The position numbers were made by a program, and so were the translations under genes. The notes below the pieces were generated by a model, which ran no database searches, was not told where the DNA came from, and saw only the letters and a program-made list of their open reading frames with translations. Shown piece by piece: positions 8,143 to 16,044 of a DNA stretch of 64,000 nucleotides. How positions within the stretch are numbered: the stretch's first letter is position 1; each line of letters begins with the position of its first letter. This DNA is from Streptomyces sp. Sge12. Its GTDB lineage: Bacteria > Actinomycetota > Actinomycetes > Streptomycetales > Streptomycetaceae. The DNA is taken from positions 7,244,501 to 7,308,500 of the forward strand of contig NZ_CP020555.1 of assembly GCF_002080455.1 (NCBI RefSeq), given 5' to 3'.

Positions 8143-10026
8143 ATGTCAGGGGGAGAGGTGCCAAGAGGAGGCCAGAGGCGAACCCGTCCTTGGGGACCGG
8201 AGCGAGGGGCGACAGAAGCGGCCAACCAGTTGGCACGCCTCCTGCGGAGCTGGCTCGACGATGCGGACATGCGCGTCGACGACGTCGTGGCTGAGATGAA
8301 GCCCGAGCACTTCACCAGCGGTCGTGTGCCAAGCCGCACCACGGTGTCCGATCGGCTGGCCGGCATCGGCATCAAGGACGACTTCATACAGGCCCTGGCC
8401 GACATCTGCTCGCAGGACGTCCGTGGCCGTGAACGCCTGATGCAACAGGTCGAGGCTCTTGGGGACGGTACGCCTTTCCCCCGGCCCGCGGTGTCCTCCC
8501 CCCGAGGAACCGTGGAGGGCATCGCCGCGGAGCTCGTCCTCGTTCAGAAGAGGTCCCTGGACGTCTCCGACCGGCTCACTCGGGCCATGGAGCGGGCAAC
8601 AGAGCTCGAGCGGGAGCGCAACAGCGCGAATCACATGGTCCTGCTGCTCCTGACCATGGTGGACGCTCTTCAGCGTGACATCGCCATGCTGGCCAGAGAG
8701 CGTGATCGGCTCCAGGCGTCTGCCGGTGTGCAGTCGCTGGACGACGTCGAGGCGCGTCTGCTGCGGAGTGCGGATCAGCGAACCATCGCCGAATCCGAGC
8801 TCAACTGGGCCAAGGAGGAGCGTGGAAGAGCGGACCTCCTTGCTGAAGAAGCCGCTGACCAGGTACGGGCACTCACCGAGGAATTGGAACGCCTGCGCGG
8901 ACAGGTGCAAGCGTCCGAAATCGACCCGATCCCCGAGGCGCGTCCAGAGCTGCTGGGGGATGGCCTGGGCAGCAACTCGTGGGACATTGACGAGGCTTTG
9001 GCCAAGGCTGAGCGTCATCTGGAGGACAGGGCCGATCGGCTCGATCGAATCGCAGCGGAGATGGATCGGGACAACCTGTCGGACAACCCGCTGACCGGCA
9101 CCTTTGCCCCGGACAACCGGGCTCCCGAACCTGCCGGTTCAGCCGGTTCCGCGGCGTCCCCGCCCTTCCTCGAACCAGCGGGGGAGCCGGCAGGCGGCTC
9201 TGCTCTTCAGGAGGCCCTCAGGAACCTGGCCTTCGCGAGCATTTCCTCGGGCCCCGCCACATTTGTCGAAGCGATCACGGATCTGCGGGAGAAGGGGTCC
9301 GACGGCGCCGCTGACGGGATCATCGGGATCGTGGGAAGAGAAGCCGCGCCTGCAGTCATCCCAGCGCTGGTCACCAGTCTCCTGAGCGAGGGACGTGAAG
9401 GGGACTGCATGAGGCTCTTGGCTGCCGTAGGTGAACAAAGGGAGCCGTTGGCTCTGGTGCTGGAGGCGCTGCACCGGCACGGTCTCACCGACGCAGCGTT
9501 CGAGGTTCTGGATGCAGTTGGGCGTGGAAGGCCGCCGGCCATGGTGGGACCCGTGCTGATGGACCTCGACAGGGCGGGTCGGGCGCGGGTCATCGCGGCC
9601 GCCGGGACGGGGCGCCCTTCCGATGAGCTTCGCCTGCTGAAGGAAGAACTTGACAAAGCAGGTTGGACCTCGGAGGGCGACGTCCTGCACGACGAGTACC
9701 TGTACCGGCGTCGTAGGGATTCCACGCCGACGGCGGACGCTTCCGTGCTGATCGGGAACAGCGGTGCTGCTGTTGCTTCATCTCGTGAGCAAAGCCCGCC
9801 GCCGCCCGCTTATGGCCTTCCCCTCTCGACTCGTGTGCGAGCGACAGGTGGCAGACCCCGGGGGAACAGGTCCGGGAATCATCTCCGCGTCCACGAGGCT
9901 TGTGAATCGAACATCCAGATCCACCTGATCGCGAGGATCCTGAATTTTCCCTTCGACTACACGACCTCGCTGGTGATGGACCTCCTCCATGACAACGCTC
10001 TTCGTGTGGTGACGGTGAGCGACTGA
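8143..10026 (+). CDS. HTH, coiled-coil and helical-repeat protein, unknown function
   Basis: A 627-residue protein of a type often seen in Streptomyces but not functionally assigned. Residues about 25-95 look like a degenerate helix-turn-helix (LARLLRSWLDDADMRVDDVV, then FTSGRVPSRTTVSDRLAG). Residues about 130-300 are a long coiled coil rich in R/E/L, followed by a Pro/Ala-rich linker and, from about 355 to 520, short alpha-helical repeats (AAPAVIPALVTSLLSEG, HRHGLTDAAFEVLDAVG). The last 80 residues have unusual composition and could be a decayed or frame-altered end. Codons here use A/T third bases (gaa, ctt, aaa, gca) far more than the flanking genes, a sign of transfer or weak selection. 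ATG 8143 was preferred over ATG 8077; neither has a good ribosome-binding site. Confidence 0.7.
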   Translation: MSGGEVPRGGQRRTRPWGPERGATEAANQLARLLRSWLDDADMRVDDVVAEMKPEHFTSGRVPSRTTVSDRLAGIGIKDDFIQALADICSQDVRGRERLMQQVEALGDGTPFPRPAVSSPRGTVEGIAAELVLVQKRSLDVSDRLTRAMERATELERERNSANHMVLLLLTMVDALQRDIAMLARERDRLQASAGVQSLDDVEARLLRSADQRTIAESELNWAKEERGRADLLAEEAADQVRALTEELERLRGQVQASEIDPIPEARPELLGDGLGSNSWDIDEALAKAERHLEDRADRLDRIAAEMDRDNLSDNPLTGTFAPDNRAPEPAGSAGSAASPPFLEPAGEPAGGSALQEALRNLAFASISSGPATFVEAITDLREKGSDGAADGIIGIVGREAAPAVIPALVTSLLSEGREGDCMRLLAAVGEQREPLALVLEALHRHGLTDAAFEVLDAVGRGRPPAMVGPVLMDLDRAGRARVIAAAGTGRPSDELRLLKEELDKAGWTSEGDVLHDEYLYRRRRDSTPTADASVLIGNSGAAVASSREQSPPPPAYGLPLSTRVRATGGRPRGNRSGNHLRVHEACESNIQIHLIARILNFPFDYTTSLVMDLLHDNALRVVTVSD

Positions 10027-10048
10027 CAGGGTCTCTCCTGCCGCAGGA

Positions 10049-10792
10049 TCAGCGGCCGCCGGAGACCCGGAGCACGGTGCCCGTCGTGTACGAGGCGTCC
10101 GCGGACAGCAGCCAGGCGATCGCCCCGGAGATCTCCTGCGGCAGGCCGGGCCGCCCGAGGGGGATCGAGGCCGCGAGCCGGGCCGGCCGGTCGGGGTCGC
10201 CCATCGCCGCGTGCATGTCCGTCTCGATGGTGCCCGGGGCCACGGCATTGACCCGGATCCCGTCCGGGCCGAGTTCCTTCGCGAGCCCCACGGTGAGCGC
10301 GTCGGTGGCGGCCTTCGTCGCCGCGTAGTGCACGTACTCCCCGGGGCTGCCGAGGGTCGCGGCCGCGGAGGAGACGTTCACGATCGCCCCGCCGCCGCCC
10401 TCCGTCATGTCCCGGGCGGCCCGGCGGCAACACAGCAGGTATCCGAGGAGATTGACCTCCAGGACCCGGCGCAGATCCTCGGTCCGGGCATCGGCGAGCC
10501 GGCCCAGCGGGCCGGTCACCCCGGCGTTGTTGACCAGCCCGGTCACCCGGCCGAGTTCGGCGCCGGCGATGTCGAAGAGCCGCTCGACGGCGCACTCCTG
10601 CGAGACGTCACCCCGTACGGTCACACAGCGGGCCCCGGCGGCCCGCACCTGAGCCGCCACCGCCTCGGCCGCGGCCTCGTCGCGGGTGTAACCCAGCGCC
10701 AGGTCATGTCCGTCGGCGGCCAGCCGCAGACAGGTCGCCGCACCGATGCCCCTACTGCCGCCGGTGACCACGGTGACGGGACGAGGTGACAT
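10049..10792 (-). CDS. SDR-family oxidoreductase
   Basis: A 247-residue classical short-chain dehydrogenase/reductase using NAD(P)H. The cofactor loop TGGSRGIG is at residues 10-17. NNAGV, catalytic serine in IVNVSSAAA, and YAATK (Tyr-x-x-x-Lys) follow, and the C-terminus keeps the usual TGTVLRVSGG. The ATG at 10790-10792 has a perfect AGGAGG six bases upstream. It is monocistronic and divergent from the RNA ligase gene at 10954. The enzyme could act on a keto or hydroxy group of a sugar, steroid or acyl chain; the sequence does not tell which. Confidence 0.9.
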   Translation of the reverse strand: MSPRPVTVVTGGSRGIGAATCLRLAADGHDLALGYTRDEAAAEAVAAQVRAAGARCVTVRGDVSQECAVERLFDIAGAELGRVTGLVNNAGVTGPLGRLADARTEDLRRVLEVNLLGYLLCCRRAARDMTEGGGGAIVNVSSAAATLGSPGEYVHYAATKAATDALTVGLAKELGPDGIRVNAVAPGTIETDMHAAMGDPDRPARLAASIPLGRPGLPQEISGAIAWLLSADASYTTGTVLRVSGGR

Positions 10793-10953
10793 GGGGGCCT
10801 CCTGGGTGCTGCGGAAGTGGAGCGGGGCGGGCAGGCTAACACCGTGATATTCGCTGGACCAGCGGAAATGGCGGGAAGCAGAGTGGTCGTCAACGACGCG
10901 CCGCAGCAACGGGCGCCGTCGTCACACCCCTTGACCGTTGTTGGAGCCGCCCC

Positions 10954-12030
10954 ATGTCGACCCTGCGAGTCACCGCCGAAGAGCTGACCGTCCACGAGCA
11001 CCCGAACGCCGACGCGCTGGAACTGGCCCAGGTGGGCCTGTACCGCGCCGTGATCGCCAAGGGTGCCTACCGCACGGGCGAGTTCGCAATCTACATACCC
11101 GAACAGGCCGTCCTGCCCGCCGATCTGATCGAGGAGCTCGGGCTCACCGGGCGGCTCGCCGGCAGCTCAGCCGACCGGGTCAAGGCGGTCCGGCTGCGCG
11201 GCGAACTCTCGCAGGGACTCGTGTGCAGGCCGCGCGCGCTCGCCGACGTCGACCTGGGCCGGGCGGCCGAGGAGGGAACGGACTTCGCGGAGCTGCTCGG
11301 CATCACCAAATGGGCGCCGCCCATCCCCACGACCATGAGCGGTGACGTCGAGGCCGCCGCCGACCTGCTGCCCTGGGTCGACATCGAGAACCTCCAACGC
11401 TACCCGCACATCTTCGAGCCCGGCGAGCCCGTCGTCCTCACCGAGAAACTGCACGGCACCGCCTGCCTGTTCACCTATGCGGCCGAGGGCGAGCGGTCCT
11501 TCGTCTCCTCCAAGGGGTTCGGCTCCAAGGGGCTGGCGCTCAAGGAGGACGAGCGCAACGTCTACTGGCGGGCCGTACGGGGCCACGACCTGCCGGCCGT
11601 CGCCGCGACCCTGGCCGAGCGCCTCGGCGCGACCCGGGTCGGGATCTTCGGCGAGGTGTACGGCAAGGGCGTCCAGGACCTCTCCTACGGGACCGACGTG
11701 CGCACCGCCGACACTCCGCCCGGGTACGCCGTCTTCGACGTGTCCGCCGAGATCGACGGACAGGTGCGCTGGCTGGACCCGGCCGCCGTACTGACGGACG
11801 GCGAGCTCCCGCTGGTACCACGGCTGTACGAGGGCCCGTACGACCTCGACACGGTGCTGGAGCTGGCCAGCGGCCGCGAGAGCGTCTCCGGGAAGGCCGT
11901 GCACCTGCGCGAGGGCGTCGTCATCCGGCCCTCGGCCGAGCGGTACAGCCCGGTCACGGGCGGCCGGGCCATCGCCAAGGCCGTCAGCCCGGCATACCTG
12001 ACCCGCAAGGGCGGCACCGAGTACGAGTGA
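10954..12030 (+). CDS. RNA ligase (ATP), DraRnl/Rnl5-like
   Basis: A 358-residue ATP-dependent RNA ligase of the Deinococcus DR_B0094 (DraRnl) type, which seals 3'-OH/5'-phosphate breaks through a lysyl-adenylate. The first 110 residues form the family's N-terminal OB-like module (VHEHPNADALELAQVGLYRA). The nucleotidyltransferase core follows: motif I EKLHGT with catalytic Lys165, motif III-region FGEVYGKGVQDLSYG (Glu234), motif IV EGVVIRP, and a C-terminal motif V-like AIAKAVSPAYL. Length matches the family. The ATG at 10954 has GGAG upstream. It lies about 4 kb from two more RNA-repair genes (13147-17852), so the three probably serve one repair response. A strong hairpin follows at 12080. 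Confidence 0.92.
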   Translation: MSTLRVTAEELTVHEHPNADALELAQVGLYRAVIAKGAYRTGEFAIYIPEQAVLPADLIEELGLTGRLAGSSADRVKAVRLRGELSQGLVCRPRALADVDLGRAAEEGTDFAELLGITKWAPPIPTTMSGDVEAAADLLPWVDIENLQRYPHIFEPGEPVVLTEKLHGTACLFTYAAEGERSFVSSKGFGSKGLALKEDERNVYWRAVRGHDLPAVAATLAERLGATRVGIFGEVYGKGVQDLSYGTDVRTADTPPGYAVFDVSAEIDGQVRWLDPAAVLTDGELPLVPRLYEGPYDLDTVLELASGRESVSGKAVHLREGVVIRPSAERYSPVTGGRAIAKAVSPAYLTRKGGTEYE

Positions 12031-12079
12031 CCGCCCCGCGGCGGCCGGCCCGACGGGCCGCGCCACGCCACGCCGCGCC

Positions 12080-12108
12080 GCGCCCGCCCCGCCTCGTGGG
12101 GCGGGCGC
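12080..12108 (+). terminator. Hairpin terminator after RNA ligase gene
   Basis: GCGCCCGCCCC (12080-12090) and GGGGCGGGCGC (12098-12108) form an 11-bp stem with a 7-base loop, followed by TT, about 50 bp past the ligase stop codon. Confidence 0.7.
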
Positions 12109-12168
12109 TTCGTGCATGGTGGGATGAGCCGGGGGCGGGTTCCACCAGCACACGGAGAGGTCGGGTAC

Positions 12169-13128
12169 ATGTCCCAGTCGGGCGGCAGCAGCCAGGAAAC
12201 CATGCGGGCGATGGCGTACGAGACGTACGGCGGGACGGAGGTGCTCTCCGATACCCGGCTGCCGATGCCCAAGGTCGGGCCCGGCGAGGTCCTCGTCAGG
12301 GTCAGGTGCGCCTCCGTCAACCCCGTCGACTGGAAGATCATGGCGGGCGGGCTCGACCCCCTGATGGACGTCTTCTACCCGGTGGTGCCCGGCTGGGACG
12401 TGTCCGGCACCGTCGAGCGGGTCGGCATCGACACCCCCGAGTACGCCGAGGGCGACGAGGTCATCGCCTACGCCCGCAAGGACTACGTGCACGGCGGGAC
12501 CTTCGCCGAGTTCGTCACCGTGCCCGTCCGCGCGCTCGCGCACAAGCCCGCCTCCCTCGACTGGGCCGAGGCCGCCGGACTCCCGCTCGCCGGGCTCACC
12601 GCCTACCAGCTGCTCACCCGCCTCGGCACCGGCAAGGACGACACCGTCCTCATCCACGGTGCGGCGGGCGGCGTCGGCTCCTTCGGCGTGCAGATCGCCC
12701 GCGCCCTCGGCGCCCGGGTCATCGGAACCGCCTCCCCGCGCAACCACGACCGGGTGCGCGAACTCGGCGCCGAACCGATCGAGTACGGGGACGGGCTGGC
12801 CGAGCGCGTCCGCGCCCTCGTGCCCGACGGCCCCACGGTCGTCGCGGACTTCGTCGGCGGCGTCGGCGCCGTCACCCGGGAGGTGCTCCACGACGACGGC
12901 CGGCACGCCTCCATCGCCGACCCCAGCGTCCTCGGGGCGGGCGGCGAGTGGATGTGGGTCCGCCCGGTCGGCAGCGACCTGGCCGAACTGGCCCGGCTCG
13001 CCGACAGCGGACAGCTGAAGGTCCCGGTCGCCAAGACGTTTCCGCTGGGCGAGCTGGCGGCCGCCTTCGAACTGAGCCAGGGCGGCCACACCGCAGGAAA
13101 GATCATCATCGAGGTCCGGCCCGCGTGA
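12169..13128 (+). CDS. NADPH:quinone reductase-like MDR oxidoreductase
   Basis: A 319-residue zinc-independent medium-chain dehydrogenase/reductase. Seen: N-terminal GroES-like fold with GPGEVLVRVRCASVNPVDWK, the hinge PGWDVSGTVERVG, the NADPH-binding loop GAAGGVGSFGVQIARALGA at about residues 160-180, and a closing GHTAGKIIIEV typical of quinone oxidoreductases. The cysteine and histidine zinc ligands of alcohol dehydrogenases are absent. The ATG at 12169 has GGAGAGG upstream; an in-frame ATG at 12112 lies in poor coding sequence. It sits convergently against the RNA-repair fusion gene and shows no functional link to it. Confidence 0.9.
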   Translation: MSQSGGSSQETMRAMAYETYGGTEVLSDTRLPMPKVGPGEVLVRVRCASVNPVDWKIMAGGLDPLMDVFYPVVPGWDVSGTVERVGIDTPEYAEGDEVIAYARKDYVHGGTFAEFVTVPVRALAHKPASLDWAEAAGLPLAGLTAYQLLTRLGTGKDDTVLIHGAAGGVGSFGVQIARALGARVIGTASPRNHDRVRELGAEPIEYGDGLAERVRALVPDGPTVVADFVGGVGAVTREVLHDDGRHASIADPSVLGAGGEWMWVRPVGSDLAELARLADSGQLKVPVAKTFPLGELAAAFELSQGGHTAGKIIIEVRPA

Positions 13129-13146
13129 CGCACGAACCCTGAGGCG

Positions 13147-16044
13147 TCACACCAGGTCCGGTACCTCGCCGCAGGCCGCCCAGGAGACCTCGACCCCCGC
13201 CAGGCCGGACCGCCAGGGGCCGGCCAGGGCGGCCAGGCGCGCCGCGTCCGGCGGGGCGGCGCCGAGCCCGATCGCGAACCGGGCCAGGGCCGGGCCGGAC
13301 GCGAACGGGCGCGGCCAGGCGTGCACATCGGCGACCCCGGCCTCCTCCAGCGCACCGAGCAGTGCCCGCAGCCGACCGCGCACCCGGCCCAGCGTCTCCT
13401 CGAACTCCCCCTCGGAGGCCGTCCGTACGGTCACCACCGCCCAGGCGGCGTGCCGGCGGTGCAACGGCGGCGGCGCCTGGAGGCCCTCCGCCGGGCCGGA
13501 CTCCAGCAGCTCCCAGGCCGCGTACAACTCCTGGACCAGCAGATCGCGCAGGCCCGGCCCCACCTGGGCGGTGCAACTGCGCACCGGCTCCGAAGGGGTG
13601 AGGACCGTCACCGGGCCCGGCCCACCGCCCGCCGTACCCGGGGCGGCCGGCGCCACGGTCGGCGCCGGATCCAGGGACACCGGCTCCCGCCAGTCCCAGG
13701 CCGCCCACCGGCCGAAGAACTCGCGCAGCAGGGCATCGGGCGGCAGCGCCCCGGCCTCCTGCACCGTACGCGCCGCGAGGACCGCCCAGGCCAGCCCGGG
13801 CAGCCCGCCGAACGGCGCCGAGTCCAGGCCCCGGACCCGCGCCCACGCCTTCACCCGCCGCGCCAGCCCGGCGAACGCGGCCCGGCGCTGCGTGCCCACC
13901 CGGTCCCGTACGGCATCGGCGTCGGCGACCGCGCTCAGCGCCAGCTCCGCCGCCTCGTCCAGCTCCGCCCGCCGGGCCACCGCGCGCGCCGGATCCAGCC
14001 CGCCGGTGGCCACCGCCACCAGGTCCACCGACAGCGCACCGACACGGAACCGCAGTCCCGGCACCCGCGCACCCCTCACCTCCCGCAGCCGCACCGCCTC
14101 GGGCAGCGCCGCCGCCACCCGCTCCCGTACCCGGGCGACATCGGCCGGCCCCGGCAGCGCCGCCACCAGGTCCAGGTCGGACTCCGGCAGCGCGCAGCCC
14201 ATGCGCCGGGACCCGGCCAGGTGCACCTGCGCATCGCCGAGGGCGGCCCCGATGCGTGCGGTGACCGACGCGGCGGCCTCCTCCCGGACCGCGGGCCCGG
14301 GAGCAGCCTGAGCTGCGGGCGCGTCCCGGTCCGCCGTCTCCGGCTCCCAGCGGACCTCGCCCGTCCCCAGCGCCACCGTCGCCCGGACCCGCATCGGCCC
14401 GTCGCCGCGCCGCGAGAGCACGGCCAGCTCCCCGACCGGCGCGGTCACCGGACCGCCGAGCCGCGCCGCGAAGGCGGCGACCGCGCGCTGCGGGTCCTGG
14501 CTGCGCCCCAGCGTCAGATGCGGGGTGTAGCCGTCGTGTTCGCCCGTGCGCCCCCGGCAGCCGGGGAAACGCTCCACCAGTGCGCGCCGGAGCTCCTGCC
14601 AGGGCGCTTCACCGGCCGCCGCCGGGTCCAGCCAGACCGTGGCGTCCTCGCGGTGCCCGAAGCTGTGCACGCCCTCCAGCCGGGCGGCGAACGGCCCGGT
14701 CGCGGCGGCCGCCCGCGCCACGAGCGGCAGGGCCTCGGCGAAGGAGGATTCCGGCACGAAGCCGAAGAGCAGGTTCACGTGCGCGGGCCAGCGCCCGGCC
14801 TGCGGGTCGTGCTCGTGGCGCAGCTCCCGTACGGCCTCCGGCAGACGCGGCGGCAGCCAGGCCACCGCCGTCCGGGCCGTCGCCGGTACGTCGAGCCGTG
14901 CGGGTCCGCCGCCCGGCGTGCCGAACTCCAGGGTCGCCTCCACCCCGAAGTGATCGGAGATGTACAGTCCGTCGGCCGCCGCCGGTACGTCTCCGCGCAG
15001 CGCGGCCGCGGTCACCCGCGCCGTGCCGGACCGCAGCAGGATCCGGTCTAGCCGGGCCGCCTGCCCGGACAGCGAGGCCACCGCGGCCAGCGGATTGACC
15101 ACCGGATCGAAGGTCGGCGTATCGTCCGCCGGCCCGTGCACCTCGCTCCAGACGTCCCGCATACCGAGCGCGGCCGCGGGCCCCTCGGCGCCGTGGCGCC
15201 GGTCGTTGAAGTCGCCGAGCAGCGCCACGGCTGCCTCGACCCCGGCCAGGCCCTCCGCGAGCCGGGTCAGTTCGGCCTCCCGCCGGCCGCTCCCGTCCTG
15301 GCTGTGGTCGCTGCTCAGATGGGTCGCGGCGACGACCAGCGGCCCGGTCGCGGTGTCCACGGTCACCGCGGCGACCGCCTTGTGCGGGCGGAGCAGGTGC
15401 ATGCCCGCCTCCCGCACCGGCAGCCGGCTCAGCACCAGCAGCCCGCACTCGGTGACGTCCCGGCCGCCCGGATCCGCAGCGAGGGTGTAGCCGGCCCGCA
15501 CCCACGGCTCCGCCAGCAGCATGCGGAGCAGCGACGGTTCGGCCTCCTGGAGCGCGATGACATCGGCGTCGGCGGCGGCGAGATCGGCCAGCAGCAGCGG
15601 CCGGCGCCGGGCGGTCGCGATGCGCGGGCCGTCGTACCGGTCCCAGAGCGTGTTCCAGGTCAGCAGCCGCACCGTGGTCGGGGCGGCCGCCGCCGCGCCC
15701 GCGGGCACCGGCTCGGCGGGGCGCCAGGCGCCGCCGCCCGCCGGGTCCCACGCGTGCGGGGTCCGCGCGGTGAAGAAAGGGGCCCGCAGCAGCCGCGGAT
15801 CACGGACCCGGCCCGCAGCGGTGGCATCGATCCGGTCCACGCCCGTGGCCCGGTCCCACACCAGCTCGCCGTCGGCCTCGACGAACAGCACCCGGTGCCA
15901 GGGGATGTCACCGCCGGGCACGAAGGAGGGCAGCGGCACCCGCTTCGGTGCGGCGCCGCGCTGGAGCAGTCCGAGCACGAACCGCGCCGGATCGAACCGG
16001 GAGTCCCAGCGGACCTGGTGGTAGAGCTCCTCGCTGGTACGCAT
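13147..16044 (-). CDS. Multidomain RNA-repair protein: MJ1316, EEP, 2H, poly(A) polymerase
   Basis: A 965-residue fusion. Residues 1-75: MJ1316 domain (DUF504, thought to recognise cyclic or processed RNA ends; HRVLFVEADGELVWDR). Residues 125-375: endonuclease/exonuclease/phosphatase fold with LTWNTLWDRYD, LQE (165-167), GDFND (277-281) and YISDHFG (361-367). Residues about 400-565: 2H phosphodiesterase/RNA ligase with HVN (422) and HLT (509). From about 590: a nucleotidyltransferase with GSRR (611) and DLD (623-625), then a helical part (VKAWARVRGLDSAPFGGLPG, FFGRWAAWDWREPVSL) that resembles eukaryotic poly(A) polymerase rather than bacterial PcnB. The order suggests end recognition, end trimming, cyclic-phosphate opening and tailing of damaged RNA. 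ATG 16044 overlaps the upstream stop as TGATG. Confidence 0.88.
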   Translation of the reverse strand: MRTSEELYHQVRWDSRFDPARFVLGLLQRGAAPKRVPLPSFVPGGDIPWHRVLFVEADGELVWDRATGVDRIDATAAGRVRDPRLLRAPFFTARTPHAWDPAGGGAWRPAEPVPAGAAAAAPTTVRLLTWNTLWDRYDGPRIATARRRPLLLADLAAADADVIALQEAEPSLLRMLLAEPWVRAGYTLAADPGGRDVTECGLLVLSRLPVREAGMHLLRPHKAVAAVTVDTATGPLVVAATHLSSDHSQDGSGRREAELTRLAEGLAGVEAAVALLGDFNDRRHGAEGPAAALGMRDVWSEVHGPADDTPTFDPVVNPLAAVASLSGQAARLDRILLRSGTARVTAAALRGDVPAAADGLYISDHFGVEATLEFGTPGGGPARLDVPATARTAVAWLPPRLPEAVRELRHEHDPQAGRWPAHVNLLFGFVPESSFAEALPLVARAAAATGPFAARLEGVHSFGHREDATVWLDPAAAGEAPWQELRRALVERFPGCRGRTGEHDGYTPHLTLGRSQDPQRAVAAFAARLGGPVTAPVGELAVLSRRGDGPMRVRATVALGTGEVRWEPETADRDAPAAQAAPGPAVREEAAASVTARIGAALGDAQVHLAGSRRMGCALPESDLDLVAALPGPADVARVRERVAAALPEAVRLREVRGARVPGLRFRVGALSVDLVAVATGGLDPARAVARRAELDEAAELALSAVADADAVRDRVGTQRRAAFAGLARRVKAWARVRGLDSAPFGGLPGLAWAVLAARTVQEAGALPPDALLREFFGRWAAWDWREPVSLDPAPTVAPAAPGTAGGGPGPVTVLTPSEPVRSCTAQVGPGLRDLLVQELYAAWELLESGPAEGLQAPPPLHRRHAAWAVVTVRTASEGEFEETLGRVRGRLRALLGALEEAGVADVHAWPRPFASGPALARFAIGLGAAPPDAARLAALAGPWRSGLAGVEVSWAACGEVPDLV

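Noticed and set aside
9770..10026. tRNA or tmRNA fragment at the unusual 3' end of the HTH gene
   Set aside because: No cloverleaf, no T-loop and no CCA-type end; composition change alone is not enough.
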